Assembly: GCF_021513235.1 (NCBI RefSeq)
Contig: NZ_CP090976.1
Location: 806,001 to 870,000 of the forward strand
Length of the DNA: 64,000 bases
Direction of reading: 5' to 3'
Source: Kaistella sp. 97-N-M2
GTDB lineage: Bacteria > Bacteroidota > Bacteroidia > Flavobacteriales > Weeksellaceae
Of this stretch, positions 34,162-43,098 are shown piece after piece (positions within the stretch are counted from its first letter, which is position 1; every line of letters begins with the position of its first letter). Under the pieces are notes generated by a model. That model had not been told where the DNA came from. It was given only the letters and a program-made list of their open reading frames with translations, and did not search any database. Both the position numbers and the translations under genes were made by a program.

Positions 34162-35619
34162 ATGGTGAAGGACCTTATTTTTTATCTCACGAATTTTGTT
34201 GAAAAGGTTTTATTTTCGGAGGTTTTTTCTCACCTGATTGCATCCATCGCAGTTGTTTTATTCAGCACTTTATTAATCATCAATGTGGTGTCTTATATAT
34301 CGATCAGGCGGTTTTTATTTATCCGGAAGTTCAACCAGGGTTTGCAGTTGTCGGTTATGAACGACGCGCCCGGCATCAGCATCATTACAGGTGCTTATAA
34401 TGAGTCGGTAACAATCATCGATAATGTACATTCCCTGCTATCGCTGAACTATCATAAGTTTGAACTGGTTGTGGTGAACGACGGAAGCAAGGATGATACC
34501 TTAGAAAAAATGATTACAGAATTCGACCTGATGGAAAGTCATTATATTTTCGAAACCCTTATACCTTGCGAACCCATCAAAAAAATCTACCGCTCGCGGG
34601 ATCTAGCCTATAAAAGCCTTGTGGTCATCGATAAAGTAAATGGCGGCGGAAAAGCAGATGCCATTAATGCGGGCTTAAATATTGCGAAATATGATTATTT
34701 TCTCAATATCGATGTAGACTGCATATTGGATTTTAATGCTTTAAACCTGATGATGGAAGTTGTTTTGAACGAAAAAAACCGGTGCGTTGGCGTAGGTGCG
34801 ACGCTTCGGATGTCCAACAGCAGTATCGTGCATCGTGGAACGCTGGATGCCATTAAAGCACCAAAAAACATACTGGTCCGTTTTCAGGAACTCGAATATA
34901 TCCGCTCGTTTATTCTCGGGAAAATGGCCTGGTCTTACATGAATGCCCTGCCCAATATCTCCGGAGGTTTGGGCCTTTTTGATAAAGAAATTGTTTTAAA
35001 TATAGGCGGTTACGATAAACATTCCTTAGGCGAAGACATGGATTTGGTCTTTCGGATGGTCATTTACATGCAGGAAACCGGGCAGAAGTACAGTGTACGC
35101 AGCATTCCGCAAACGCTTTGCTGGACCGAAGGCCCGGATACGCTTAAAATCCTGATGCGGCAACGGGTGCGGTGGGCACGTGGTTTATTTCAGATCCTAA
35201 GAAAGAACCGCCGCGTCCTCTTTAATCCAAAATACGGAAAAATGGGCTTCATCATTTATCCTTACAATCTTTTTTTTGAATTTCTGTCGCCTTTCGTCGA
35301 AATTGGTGGTGTTTTCATTTTTCTTTATTTCTTTTTCATTTATAAAACGCTTTTGGTAGGATTGCTGGTGATGACATTTACCATAATGACTTTTTACATC
35401 GCACTAAGTTTTTCGGCAGTATTTATGGACCGAAAAATATTTAACTACTACAAATCCAGCCGCACCACTTTCGGCATTTCTGCGATGGCCTTTCTGGAAC
35501 CTCTTTTATACCATCCGCTCATTGTGTATTGCGGACTCAAGGGATATTTTGAGGAGTTGGTTGGCAAGAAGAAGGCCTGGGGCGAAATGCCGAGAAAAGG
35601 ATTTACCAAAAACATATAA
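34162..35619 (+). CDS. Processive family 2 glycosyltransferase (polysaccharide synthase)
   Basis: A 485-residue inner-membrane GT2 of the cellulose/PNAG/hyaluronan synthase type. One or two N-terminal helices precede the catalytic domain with VVVNDGSKDDT (near 100), the DxD metal site in NIDVDCILD (184-186), the base motif GEDMDLVFRM (near 291) and QRVRWARG (from 334). QxxRW marks processive enzymes that make and often export a polymer. Three C-terminal helices follow (about 372-430). The sugar cannot be told. The gene starts 4 bp after the HEAT gene and is followed by a YaiO-like barrel, as E. coli yaiP is close to yaiO. Confidence 0.92.
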   Translation: MVKDLIFYLTNFVEKVLFSEVFSHLIASIAVVLFSTLLIINVVSYISIRRFLFIRKFNQGLQLSVMNDAPGISIITGAYNESVTIIDNVHSLLSLNYHKFELVVVNDGSKDDTLEKMITEFDLMESHYIFETLIPCEPIKKIYRSRDLAYKSLVVIDKVNGGGKADAINAGLNIAKYDYFLNIDVDCILDFNALNLMMEVVLNEKNRCVGVGATLRMSNSSIVHRGTLDAIKAPKNILVRFQELEYIRSFILGKMAWSYMNALPNISGGLGLFDKEIVLNIGGYDKHSLGEDMDLVFRMVIYMQETGQKYSVRSIPQTLCWTEGPDTLKILMRQRVRWARGLFQILRKNRRVLFNPKYGKMGFIIYPYNLFFEFLSPFVEIGGVFIFLYFFFIYKTLLVGLLVMTFTIMTFYIALSFSAVFMDRKIFNYYKSSRTTFGISAMAFLEPLLYHPLIVYCGLKGYFEELVGKKKAWGEMPRKGFTKNI

Positions 35620-35637
35620 CTCAAATAAAATTAAATA

Positions 35638-36501
35638 ATGATCTATAAAACACTTCTTTTTTTTGTACTGCTGACCTCAGCACCAGTTTTCGCCCAAGAA
35701 AAAACTGCTGATTCGACGATGATTATCCAAAACAGTACGATATCCCCCGCGGCAACGGAAGTCATTGCAGTACACGACTCGGTTACACCCAGGCCGCAAA
35801 ATCAGATTGGTGTAATGCACCTTCAAGGTCTTTATGGCAGTGGTCTGGCGACGATGAGCATTACTTCTGTTCAGTATCTGCGACGGATGAATAATGAAAA
35901 AGTGACGCTCATAGGAAGAGCGAATCTGCGGACACGCGCAAAAAATTCCAGTGTCAAATATGATGTGGAGACCTATATAAAACACGGTAAAAAGCATTAT
36001 TCCTTTCTCAGCGCGAGCGTTTCCGATGAAAAAATGTTTCCGGGTTTCGAAGCGTCTTACTCTTTTTACAGCGCTTTAAAGAAAGGATATGAACTGGAAA
36101 CCGGTGTTAAATATCTGTCGGCCCAAAATTTTAGTCTTTTTACGCCTGTTCTCGGGTTGAGCAAGGAATTTGGAAATAATTTGGTGACGTTCCGCAATTT
36201 CTTTACGCTTACCGAAAACGACTTCTATTATGCGAACACTTTAGCCTGGAAAAATTTTCTGAATGAGAAAAGAGATCATCTTTCGGTAATGACGGGCTTT
36301 GGTAATGCACCCGACAGTAAAAACATCGATTTTGCGGCAGATTTTATAAGCAACAAATCTTTCTTTGTGGGTTTGGGCTATGAAAAAAATATTAAACCTT
36401 TTAAACTTTCGGCCTCAACGGTTTACAACAGAAATAATTACAGCATCGGGCGGAAATTTAATCAGGTCGATTTTTATCTCAATTTGTTTTATGATTTCTA
36501 A
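35638..36501 (+). CDS. YaiO-like outer-membrane beta-barrel protein
   Basis: A 287-residue exported protein: signal peptide 1-19 (LLTSAPVFAQ), then about 60 low-complexity residues and a barrel of alternating strands from about residue 65. Segments such as LYGSGLATMSITSVQYLRR, GYELETGVKYLSAQNFSLF and FLNEKRDHLSVMTGFG resemble the YaiO family of outer-membrane barrels. It ends in a typical barrel C-terminus (VDFYLNLFYDF). In the operon it is the natural candidate for the pore or anchor through which the GT2 product leaves the cell; that role is inferred. Confidence 0.8.
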   Translation: MIYKTLLFFVLLTSAPVFAQEKTADSTMIIQNSTISPAATEVIAVHDSVTPRPQNQIGVMHLQGLYGSGLATMSITSVQYLRRMNNEKVTLIGRANLRTRAKNSSVKYDVETYIKHGKKHYSFLSASVSDEKMFPGFEASYSFYSALKKGYELETGVKYLSAQNFSLFTPVLGLSKEFGNNLVTFRNFFTLTENDFYYANTLAWKNFLNEKRDHLSVMTGFGNAPDSKNIDFAADFISNKSFFVGLGYEKNIKPFKLSASTVYNRNNYSIGRKFNQVDFYLNLFYDF

Positions 36502-36509
36502 ACCAACAC

Positions 36510-38732
36510 ATGCGCTACATTTTTTTATTCTTAATGATTTTTGCCATGTTCAGCCCATCTAAAACTGACGCACAGGTGGTGCAGCTTGCGAAGAGCGGTG
36601 TTTCCGCCTATGAAATCCTTCTGGCCGAAAATGTTTCTTCTACCGAAATAAAGGCAGCGGAAGTGCTGCAAAATTATTTTTACGAGGTCACACGCGTAAA
36701 ATTGCCCATTGCACGAAAACCTGAAGAAGCTAAACTTTATATTGCTCTCAAAAAAAACTCAACCTTGGAAGATGAAGGTTCGGCGGAGGGATTTACCATT
36801 AAAAATGATGGAAAGCAGATCGTCATTAAAGGCGGAACGGAGACAGGTATGCTTTATGGCGTTTATTATTTTGTACGCACGCTTCTGCACTGCAAAAAAT
36901 GGGCACCGAATGAAAAAGCAGAATGTCCCAAAATCCTCGATTTAAAAATACAATTTCCCCTAAATATTGTTGAAATACCCGCTTTCGCTTATCGTGAAGT
37001 TTATAGCACCGCCGAAAATGATCAGGAATATATGGATTGGTACGGGCTTCACCGGCTTGATGACCTTTGGGGGTTGTGGGGACATTCCTTCAGCAAACTC
37101 GTGCCTACTTATTTTTTCAGTACCCATCCCGAATACTTTGCGCTGGTCGATGGTCAGCGCCGGACCGATCAGTTGTGTCTTTCGAATAAAGAAGTTTTAA
37201 AAATTACTTTAGAAAATTTAAGCCAACATTTTAAGGATAATCCGGCGGCCAAATATTGGTCTGTAAGTCCGAATGACAATAACAATTTCTGCGAATGTGA
37301 ACTTTGTCGAAAAACCGATGAGGAAGAAGGCGGGCCGCAAGGATCCCTTATTCGCTTCGTTAATAAAATCGCAGCGCACTATCCCGAAAAAACCTTTACA
37401 ACACTGGCGTATGGTGCGACTCTCGAACCACCGCAACACACGAAACCTCGCGCCAACGTTATAATTTTTCTCAGCAACATCGATCTCTACAGAAATCAAC
37501 CGGTCGCCACAGAACCTTCCGCCGCGCGTTTCAGGAATATTTTAAAGGGCTGGCTTAACCAGACTTCGCGAATTTTTATTTGGGATTATTACACCCAGTT
37601 TACCAATTATTTAGCGCCTTTTCCGGACGCACGAAATATCGGCGTAAATATCGACTATTATAAAAAACTTGGCGTGACAGGAGTTTTCGCGCAGATGGGC
37701 GGAAATTCCTACGTTGATCAAAATGAATTGAAAACGTATCTACTTTCCAGAAAACTCTGGAATGCCACCCTCAACGACGAACAGCTGCTTGAGGAATTTC
37801 TTCAGGGATATTATGGAAACGCAGCGCCGCTCATTAAAGACTACATGCTCCGTTTAAAAAAATCGCTCGGGGAGTCGCGCCGACGTTTGGATATTTATGG
37901 TAATCCCGTAAATGAGTACAATTCCTATCTCTCACCGAATAAAATGGAAGATTTCAGTAATCAGTTTGACGCGGCGGAAAAACTCGCGGAAAATTCCGTC
38001 ATCCGACAGAGGATCCAAAAACTGCGCTTGGCATTTGACTTTACTTACCTGCAGCAGGCACGCTTTTACGGCCTGGAAAAACATGGCGCGTTCACCGAAA
38101 ACCGATCCGGAAAATTAAGTGTTCGAAAAGATTTGCCTTTACGGGTAAAACGATTTGTTAAAAAGGCCGAAGCCGCAGGCGTAAAGGCGCTATCGGAAGG
38201 CGGCATCGCACCTGCGGAATATCTGCAGGAATGGAAAAAGGTTTTTGAAAATGGACTTATTAAAAATAAAGCACTGGGAGCAAAAGTGCAGTTTCACAAG
38301 CCCTTCGTTCCCGAATTTCCGGCGAAAGAAGAAGCCACACTTACCGATGGCATGTATGGCTTTAAAGATTTCAGTTATAACTGGCTTCTCTTTGAAAATG
38401 GATTTTCAGCTACGCTGGATCTTTCCGCGGAAAAACAGGTGGAAAAGGTGACCATCGACTTTCTCGAAGATCAAAGACACTGGATTTTTCTGCCCGCTTC
38501 TGTGATCATTCACGTTTCAACGGACGGAAATGCCTTTCAGGAAGTGAAACAGCCCGTATTTTTCTCCTTGAAAGAGAAAGATACCGCAGAAACACATAAA
38601 GCCCGTTTTTCCGTCGGTAGCAAAGTTCGGTTCATTAAAATTTCTGCCGAACCGTTACAAACTTTACCCGCGTGGAAACCCTCCAGATCTAAAAAACCTC
38701 TTATCGCGATTGCCGAAATCTGGGTAGAATAA
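36510..38732 (+). CDS. Exported DUF4838 glycoside-hydrolase-like protein with C-terminal carbohydrate-binding domain
   Basis: A 740-residue protein with a signal peptide (1-21, SKTDAQ). An N-terminal domain (about 25-150) resembles the non-catalytic alpha/beta domain of GH20/GH67 enzymes (IKAAEVLQNYFYEVT, GGTETGMLYGVYYFVRTL). Next is a DUF4838 barrel (about 160-460) with WSVSPNDNNNFCECELCRK (Cys at 261, 263, 266) and GSLIRFVNKIA. A helical part follows, then a discoidin/F5-8C-like C-terminus (about 615-740, VEKVTIDFLEDQRHWIFLPASV). It starts 8 bp after the YaiO-like gene. By context it would trim or release the polymer, much as PgaB acts on PNAG. Catalytic activity is not shown for the family as far as I can judge. 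Confidence 0.85.
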   Translation: MRYIFLFLMIFAMFSPSKTDAQVVQLAKSGVSAYEILLAENVSSTEIKAAEVLQNYFYEVTRVKLPIARKPEEAKLYIALKKNSTLEDEGSAEGFTIKNDGKQIVIKGGTETGMLYGVYYFVRTLLHCKKWAPNEKAECPKILDLKIQFPLNIVEIPAFAYREVYSTAENDQEYMDWYGLHRLDDLWGLWGHSFSKLVPTYFFSTHPEYFALVDGQRRTDQLCLSNKEVLKITLENLSQHFKDNPAAKYWSVSPNDNNNFCECELCRKTDEEEGGPQGSLIRFVNKIAAHYPEKTFTTLAYGATLEPPQHTKPRANVIIFLSNIDLYRNQPVATEPSAARFRNILKGWLNQTSRIFIWDYYTQFTNYLAPFPDARNIGVNIDYYKKLGVTGVFAQMGGNSYVDQNELKTYLLSRKLWNATLNDEQLLEEFLQGYYGNAAPLIKDYMLRLKKSLGESRRRLDIYGNPVNEYNSYLSPNKMEDFSNQFDAAEKLAENSVIRQRIQKLRLAFDFTYLQQARFYGLEKHGAFTENRSGKLSVRKDLPLRVKRFVKKAEAAGVKALSEGGIAPAEYLQEWKKVFENGLIKNKALGAKVQFHKPFVPEFPAKEEATLTDGMYGFKDFSYNWLLFENGFSATLDLSAEKQVEKVTIDFLEDQRHWIFLPASVIIHVSTDGNAFQEVKQPVFFSLKEKDTAETHKARFSVGSKVRFIKISAEPLQTLPAWKPSRSKKPLIAIAEIWVE

Positions 38733-38775
38733 AGCTTCCAAAACTCATAAATTGTGTAACGATCGAAATCTTTTT

Positions 38776-39207
38776 TTAACTTTTCTTATCCTGCCCGTCG
38801 GTTTCTTGCGGCATTTGTGACATGTCCATGTAGAAAATTTCCCAGGTATAACCGTCGAAATCTTCAACCGTTCGCTGTTGCATAAAACCATAATCCTTCA
38901 GTTCGCCAACTTCTTTGCCCCCCGCCTGAAGTCCGCGTTCAACAACGTCGTTCACCTTCGACATACTTTCCATTGATAAAGAAAAAAGTGCCGCTACCTG
39001 CGATTTTGAATCGGCGAGAGGTTTGGTTGCAAAAGAAGCGAACTTTTCGTGCGTGAGGAGCATCACGTAAATGCTTTCACTCCAAACTATGCATTTGCCG
39101 GTGTCGTCGGAAAATTTCGGTTCGTTCCTGAAACCTAAGGCAGTGTAAAAATCCATCGATTGATGCAGGTCTTTCACCGCCAAATTGATAAAGATTTGTT
39201 TTGTCAT
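38776..39207 (-). CDS. VOC (glyoxalase/bleomycin resistance) family protein
   Basis: A 143-residue vicinal-oxygen-chelate protein with two beta-alpha-beta-beta-beta modules: IFINLAVKDLHQSMDFYTALGF near the N-terminus and DVVERGLQAGGKEVGELKDYGF with a final DFDGYTWEIFYMD. The C-terminal Glu of WEIFY is a typical metal ligand. The His at the usual first site is replaced (NLAV). Paralogues of this type are numerous in Bacteroidota and their substrates are mostly unknown. It lies in a minus-strand group with a PhnB-like protein and a DUF899 gene. Confidence 0.88.
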   Translation of the reverse strand: MTKQIFINLAVKDLHQSMDFYTALGFRNEPKFSDDTGKCIVWSESIYVMLLTHEKFASFATKPLADSKSQVAALFSLSMESMSKVNDVVERGLQAGGKEVGELKDYGFMQQRTVEDFDGYTWEIFYMDMSQMPQETDGQDKKS

Positions 39208-39425
39208 TCTGCTAAATTTTAAAAGTTATGGTTATTGCGATTGCGTATTTTTTAAACGTCAGCTTCCAGAAAAAACCAAAGTTTCTCCAGGTCAAAAAAA
39301 TGTAGTTTCAACGTGCTTAGAGTGATTATAACTTCTGCTTAAAAGGTCCTGATGCCCTTTTCTTTGAGTCTTTTATAAGGTGTAAAATGTCGGGCGTAGA
39401 TTTTGGCAAAGCGCGAGAAATAACA

Positions 39426-39887
39426 TTAAAAATCTGCAATAATAAGTTTCTTCATCCTCATCATTTTTTTGAAAGCGCCGGGTTTTTTGTTAAGTTCTTC
39501 CCAGTTTTCGGGACAAACCTGCCAGCTGAGACCATACTTGTCTTTGAGCCACCCGCACACGCTTTCTTCACCGCCGTTTTCAGTGAGGGCATTCCAGTAA
39601 TAGTCGATTTCTTTTTGGTCTTTGCAGGGAATCATGAACGAAATGGCTTCATTGAATTTGAATAGCGGGCCCGCATTGATGCCGACGAAGCACATTCCTA
39701 AAATTTCGAACTCCACCGTAAGAACTTTACCGGCGTACTCTCTCTGAAAATCTGCCAGACCTTCTTCTTCAGTCTCCGGATAGTACGTTGTATTTACGAT
39801 TTTACCGTCTTTAAAAATGGACAGGTAATAATTGGCGGCCTCTTTTGCAGTGCCGTCGAACCACAGATTTGGAATAATTTTTTGCAT
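39426..39887 (-). CDS. PhnB-like VOC family protein
   Basis: A 153-residue protein of the PhnB/3-demethylubiquinone-methyltransferase-like branch of the VOC fold. The true start is the ATG at 39887 (MQKIIPNLWFDGTAKEAANYY); an upstream in-frame extension of 80 residues is shadow sequence of the DUF899 region. Typical parts are GKVLTVEFEILGMCFVGINAGP, FNEAISFMIPCKDQKEIDYYW and GWLKDKYGLSWQVCPE. It is probably a stress or detoxification type protein of unknown substrate. Confidence 0.9.
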   Translation of the reverse strand: MQKIIPNLWFDGTAKEAANYYLSIFKDGKIVNTTYYPETEEEGLADFQREYAGKVLTVEFEILGMCFVGINAGPLFKFNEAISFMIPCKDQKEIDYYWNALTENGGEESVCGWLKDKYGLSWQVCPENWEELNKKPGAFKKMMRMKKLIIADF

Positions 39888-39969
39888 GGCATTTGTGTTT
39901 TTAGGTAGATTATTTAGTAGAAAGCCGTTTGAATGCAGACATTTAAAATATAAGCGTTCGGACAGCTGC

Positions 39970-40737
39970 TTAAAGAACATTGTGATTTTGGTCATACTCA
40001 TCGTGCAACCGCCACCAGCCGCCCGGTTTGTCCGCACCGCGACCCTCGGGTTTTTCCCAATCTTCCTGTCGTCCAAAAGGCGTAAGGTCAAGGTAGTGCA
40101 AAGTTCCCATAAGGAGTTCGCAGCCACGTTCGTACGCGGAATAGGTATGGAAAATGCGGTCGCCCTGCCGGATAAAAATGCTGTTGCCGGGTTGTTCGCC
40201 CTTCCACTTCTTCCAGTTTTCGCCCAGCGTGCTTACGTCCTGATAGTTGTAAATATTCGACCCGCGCGCGGCGTCAATTGTGACATGAAAATCATAATTA
40301 AAATCAGATTCGAAGGAGGAATACCAGGGGAAAGTCCATCCCATTCTCTTTTTAAATTGTTCGAGCTTTTTCAAAGGCGCTTTCGAGACGAGCGCCTAAG
40401 TGGCATCGCGGGCGTGCAGATGTGCCAGGTTTCCGATATTGTCCGTTTGAAGCGAGCAGCCTTTGCACCCAGCCTCCCACTCAGGATCGAACATAAAATG
40501 CTGAACAATTAACTGGTGGCGCCCTTCAAACATATCCAGTAAACTTGCCTTGCCGTTGGGACCATCGAACGTGTAGTCCTTTTTGATTTCGACCATTGGC
40601 AATTCGCGCCGTTTCATGCTGATCTCTTCAAGGTGTTTGCTGAATTCCTTTTCTTCAAGGAGCAGCTTTTTGCGCTCTGTAAGCCATTCTTCGCGCGAAA
40701 CAATGGCAGGAAGTTTAAAGTGAGTAGTTTCCATCAT
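39970..40737 (-). pseudogene. DUF899 (thioredoxin-like) gene interrupted by one in-frame TAG
   Basis: Two ORFs in the same frame together make a full-length DUF899 protein (255 codons). The first part has FDPEWEAGCKGCSLQTDNIG with the family's CxxC-like pair and ends HLHARDAT. A TAG at 40398-40396 (codon 114) follows, and the frame continues at once with ALVSKAPLKKLEQFKKRMGW, FESDFNYDFHVT and DLTPFGRQEDWEKPEGRG. No shift is needed, so a single base change (for example from TAC/TAT or TTG) explains it. It may be a recent null mutation, an assembly error or a suppressed stop. The second part could restart at the first Met inside, but would lack the Cys site. Confidence 0.88.
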
Positions 40738-40826
40738 AATTACATTTTAAGGTTAATATTTTTAATGCAATTTATACCTGAAGGATATTTAACATCCGCG
40801 GAGCGCGGGAAAGATCAAGTTTTTAC

Positions 40827-41012
40827 TTAAACTTTCTTCAACTTCAAAATATGAAGGGCTAAAATAAGAAGTCCAATACTGACACCCGCAAGTAAGCCCG
40901 TCGCCATGTCGTTTAGGACCAGGAAGTGCGAATAGATTTGAGAAGCTGATATTATAAACAGTCCACTTACGATTAAAAGGGAGGATTTTTTAGGTAATTC
41001 GGTTTTCATCAC
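40827..41012 (-). CDS. Small two-helix membrane protein
   Basis: A 61-residue protein with two hydrophobic helices (about 12-28 and 36-56) and charged ends (MKTELPKKSS, LKLKKV). No family is recognised. The composition is that of a real small membrane protein and the ORF lies in an otherwise empty gap. The start may be the second Met (41009). Confidence 0.55.
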   Translation of the reverse strand: MMKTELPKKSSLLIVSGLFIISASQIYSHFLVLNDMATGLLAGVSIGLLILALHILKLKKV

Positions 41013-41252
41013 ACTGGATTTTAAATTATTTAAAATAAGTATATCAGGTGAAAATTTTGTTACAGGAAACTGTGCTGTATATTTTCTAACGTCAGGAGCG
41101 CGAGGAATATTTTGTTTTTAATATTTTAAGCCGGAGAAAATTGTGCGCTAAATTTTAACAATATTTAAAAAATCAAATATTTTAGCCCAAAATAAGGCTA
41201 CAGATGCTGAATACGTATGATAGCTATGTGTTGAAATTCTGTTTTCCAAAAA

Positions 41253-41280
41253 AAAACGCAACCTAAAAAAGTTGCGTTTT
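41253..41280 (-). terminator. Terminator of the HtrA-like protease gene
   Basis: A 10-bp perfect stem (AAAACGCAAC / GTTGCGTTTT) followed by a run of T on the minus strand, 21 bases past the stop. Confidence 0.85.
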
Positions 41281-41301
41281 GTATTAATAAAAAATTTACT
41301 G

Positions 41302-42819
41302 TTATGGCATTTTGAATCCGCGAGTCGTAATCCGGCCATATTCATCGACATATTTTACCTGAACATTTCCTTTATACCCCTGTAAAATTTTCTCTACATC
41401 TTTCTGCGAGTTTACGGGTTTGCCGTTTACTTCGATGACGATGTAATTATCAACCACGCCAATTTTCGACATTTCGCTGCCATCCTGTACGTTTCTTGCG
41501 ATAACACCACTGTTAAGACCGTAATCGGTTTTGAATTTTTCGCTTAACGGCTCAAAATCTGCCCCAATTTTTTCCGATACGGACAAATCTTCCTTACTTC
41601 TGGTTGAGGTACCGTTTTTCTGATCTTTTAAAGTAACGTTAACGGTATTTTCTTTTCCATTTCGTAAATAAGTAACCGCTACCTTGTCGCCGGGCCTTTT
41701 GCTACCGACCGCGAAAGAAAGATCATAATAACTGGAAATCACTACGTTGTCCACTTTTGTGATGATGTCGCCTGTTCTTAAACCTGCATCTTCTGCGCCA
41801 CCTTTGTCGGCAACGCCTGCTAAATAAACACCGTCACTGGCTTTAATATTGGTTTTTTTCTGTTGATTATATGCTGCTACCTGCCGCGGATCTGATAAAT
41901 CCAAAGGCATTACGCCCAAAAATCCACGCTGAACCAAACCAAACTGCTTAATATCTTCAACCACTTTTCGGGCTAAGTTGGAGGGAACGGCGAAACCATA
42001 TCCTTCATAATATCCTGTTTTGGAAGAAATGGCAGAATTAATTCCGATCAATTCTCCATTTGGATTCACCAAAGCGCCGCCGGAGTTTCCGGGATTAATG
42101 GCCGCATCGGTTTGAATAAAACTTTCGATAGGTGTTTTAGATTGCTGACTCAGTAAATCGATGCTCCGTCCTTTTGCAGAAACAATTCCCGCAGTTACGG
42201 TCGAATTCAATCCGAGAGGATTACCAACGGCCAAAACCCACTGTCCGACTTCCACATTATCAGAATTGGCAAAATTAAGATAGGGCAAACCTTTCTCTTC
42301 AATTTTTAATAAAGCGATATCGGTCATTGGATCGGTACCGATTAAATTGGCCACGTACGATTTTTTGTTGGAAAGAACAACTTCCAGTTTATTTGCGCCT
42401 GCAATCACGTGATTATTGGAGATAATATATCCGTCCGGCGAAATAATTACGCCCGAACCCATTCCCGACGGCATGTTGGGAGGGGTCTGCTGCTGCTGCG
42501 GCTGTCTGTCGCCAAAAGGATTACCAAAAAACAGATCGAACATATCCTGATTGCTTCTCGATGATGTTTTGTTGGAATAATTTTTTATGCTTACAACCGC
42601 CGGGACAGTCATTTTTGAGGCTTTCACGAAATCATCGCCTACGCCAGTCATGTTAAAGGACGCATACTGCGCATTATCGGCCTTGGGTGCGAAATAAGAG
42701 AAATCTGAATTTCCGTTATTAGGATTAAAATAATTGATTGCTCCGAAAGTGGTCGCGCCGGAGATTACCCCTACAAAGGCAAAGGGAATTAGTTTTTTGA
42801 GAGTATTCTTCATCGTCAT
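41302..42819 (-). CDS. DegP/HtrA-type periplasmic serine protease
   Basis: A 505-residue protease/chaperone that degrades or refolds misfolded envelope proteins. The N-terminal signal anchor (about 8-30) is followed by a trypsin-like domain with the triad His in ISNNHVIAG (about 136), Asp in TDPMTDIALLKI (about 166) and Ser in AAINPGNSGGALVNP (about 246). Two PDZ domains follow (from about 305 and about 425). The flexible segment QPQQQQTPPN sits in the LA loop region. The ATG at 42813 (MKNTLKK) may be the real start rather than 42819. Confidence 0.95.
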   Translation of the reverse strand: MTMKNTLKKLIPFAFVGVISGATTFGAINYFNPNNGNSDFSYFAPKADNAQYASFNMTGVGDDFVKASKMTVPAVVSIKNYSNKTSSRSNQDMFDLFFGNPFGDRQPQQQQTPPNMPSGMGSGVIISPDGYIISNNHVIAGANKLEVVLSNKKSYVANLIGTDPMTDIALLKIEEKGLPYLNFANSDNVEVGQWVLAVGNPLGLNSTVTAGIVSAKGRSIDLLSQQSKTPIESFIQTDAAINPGNSGGALVNPNGELIGINSAISSKTGYYEGYGFAVPSNLARKVVEDIKQFGLVQRGFLGVMPLDLSDPRQVAAYNQQKKTNIKASDGVYLAGVADKGGAEDAGLRTGDIITKVDNVVISSYYDLSFAVGSKRPGDKVAVTYLRNGKENTVNVTLKDQKNGTSTRSKEDLSVSEKIGADFEPLSEKFKTDYGLNSGVIARNVQDGSEMSKIGVVDNYIVIEVNGKPVNSQKDVEKILQGYKGNVQVKYVDEYGRITTRGFKMP

Positions 42820-42853
42820 AAAATTTAAAAAAATTTTGTTGTTTCTATCAGAA

Positions 42854-42861
42854 CAAATTTA
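42854..42861 (-). promoter_or_regulatory. -7 promoter element of the HtrA-like gene
   Basis: The minus strand reads TAAATTTG (TAnnTTTG), 34 bases before the start at 42819. The -33 element is not clear. Confidence 0.45.
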
Positions 42862-43074
42862 GTGCTAGATAGGTATACAGAAAAAATGCATTGTTTCAAA
42901 TTTAACGTAACATTAACAAGATTTACCACTTTTTAATGAAATAAGCCAAATTAAAGAAAATTATTCCCAAAATGCCATTGTCAGCAATGTCATTTTGTCA
43001 TGTTGGAAACCGCCATAAAAGCCGTTTTTTAAAAGGCAATTTTCATAAAATTTTCTCACCTCGATTGCTTTGTT

Positions 43075-43082
43075 TAAATTTG
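43075..43082 (+). promoter_or_regulatory. -7 promoter element of the amidinotransferase-fold gene at 43099
   Basis: TAAATTTG matches TAnnTTTG, 16 bases before the ATG at 43099; the leader would be about 10 bases. Confidence 0.45.
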
Positions 43083-43098
43083 TTACAATCACCAATAT

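Noticed and set aside
34162..35619. GT2 as a cellulose synthase of the Bcs type
   Set aside because: There is no PilZ domain and no BcsB, BcsC or BcsZ gene nearby, so the product cannot be called cellulose.
39888..40127. N-terminal extension of the PhnB-like protein
   Set aside because: The extra 80 codons overlap the end of the DUF899 gene in another frame; the family start is the ATG at 39887.
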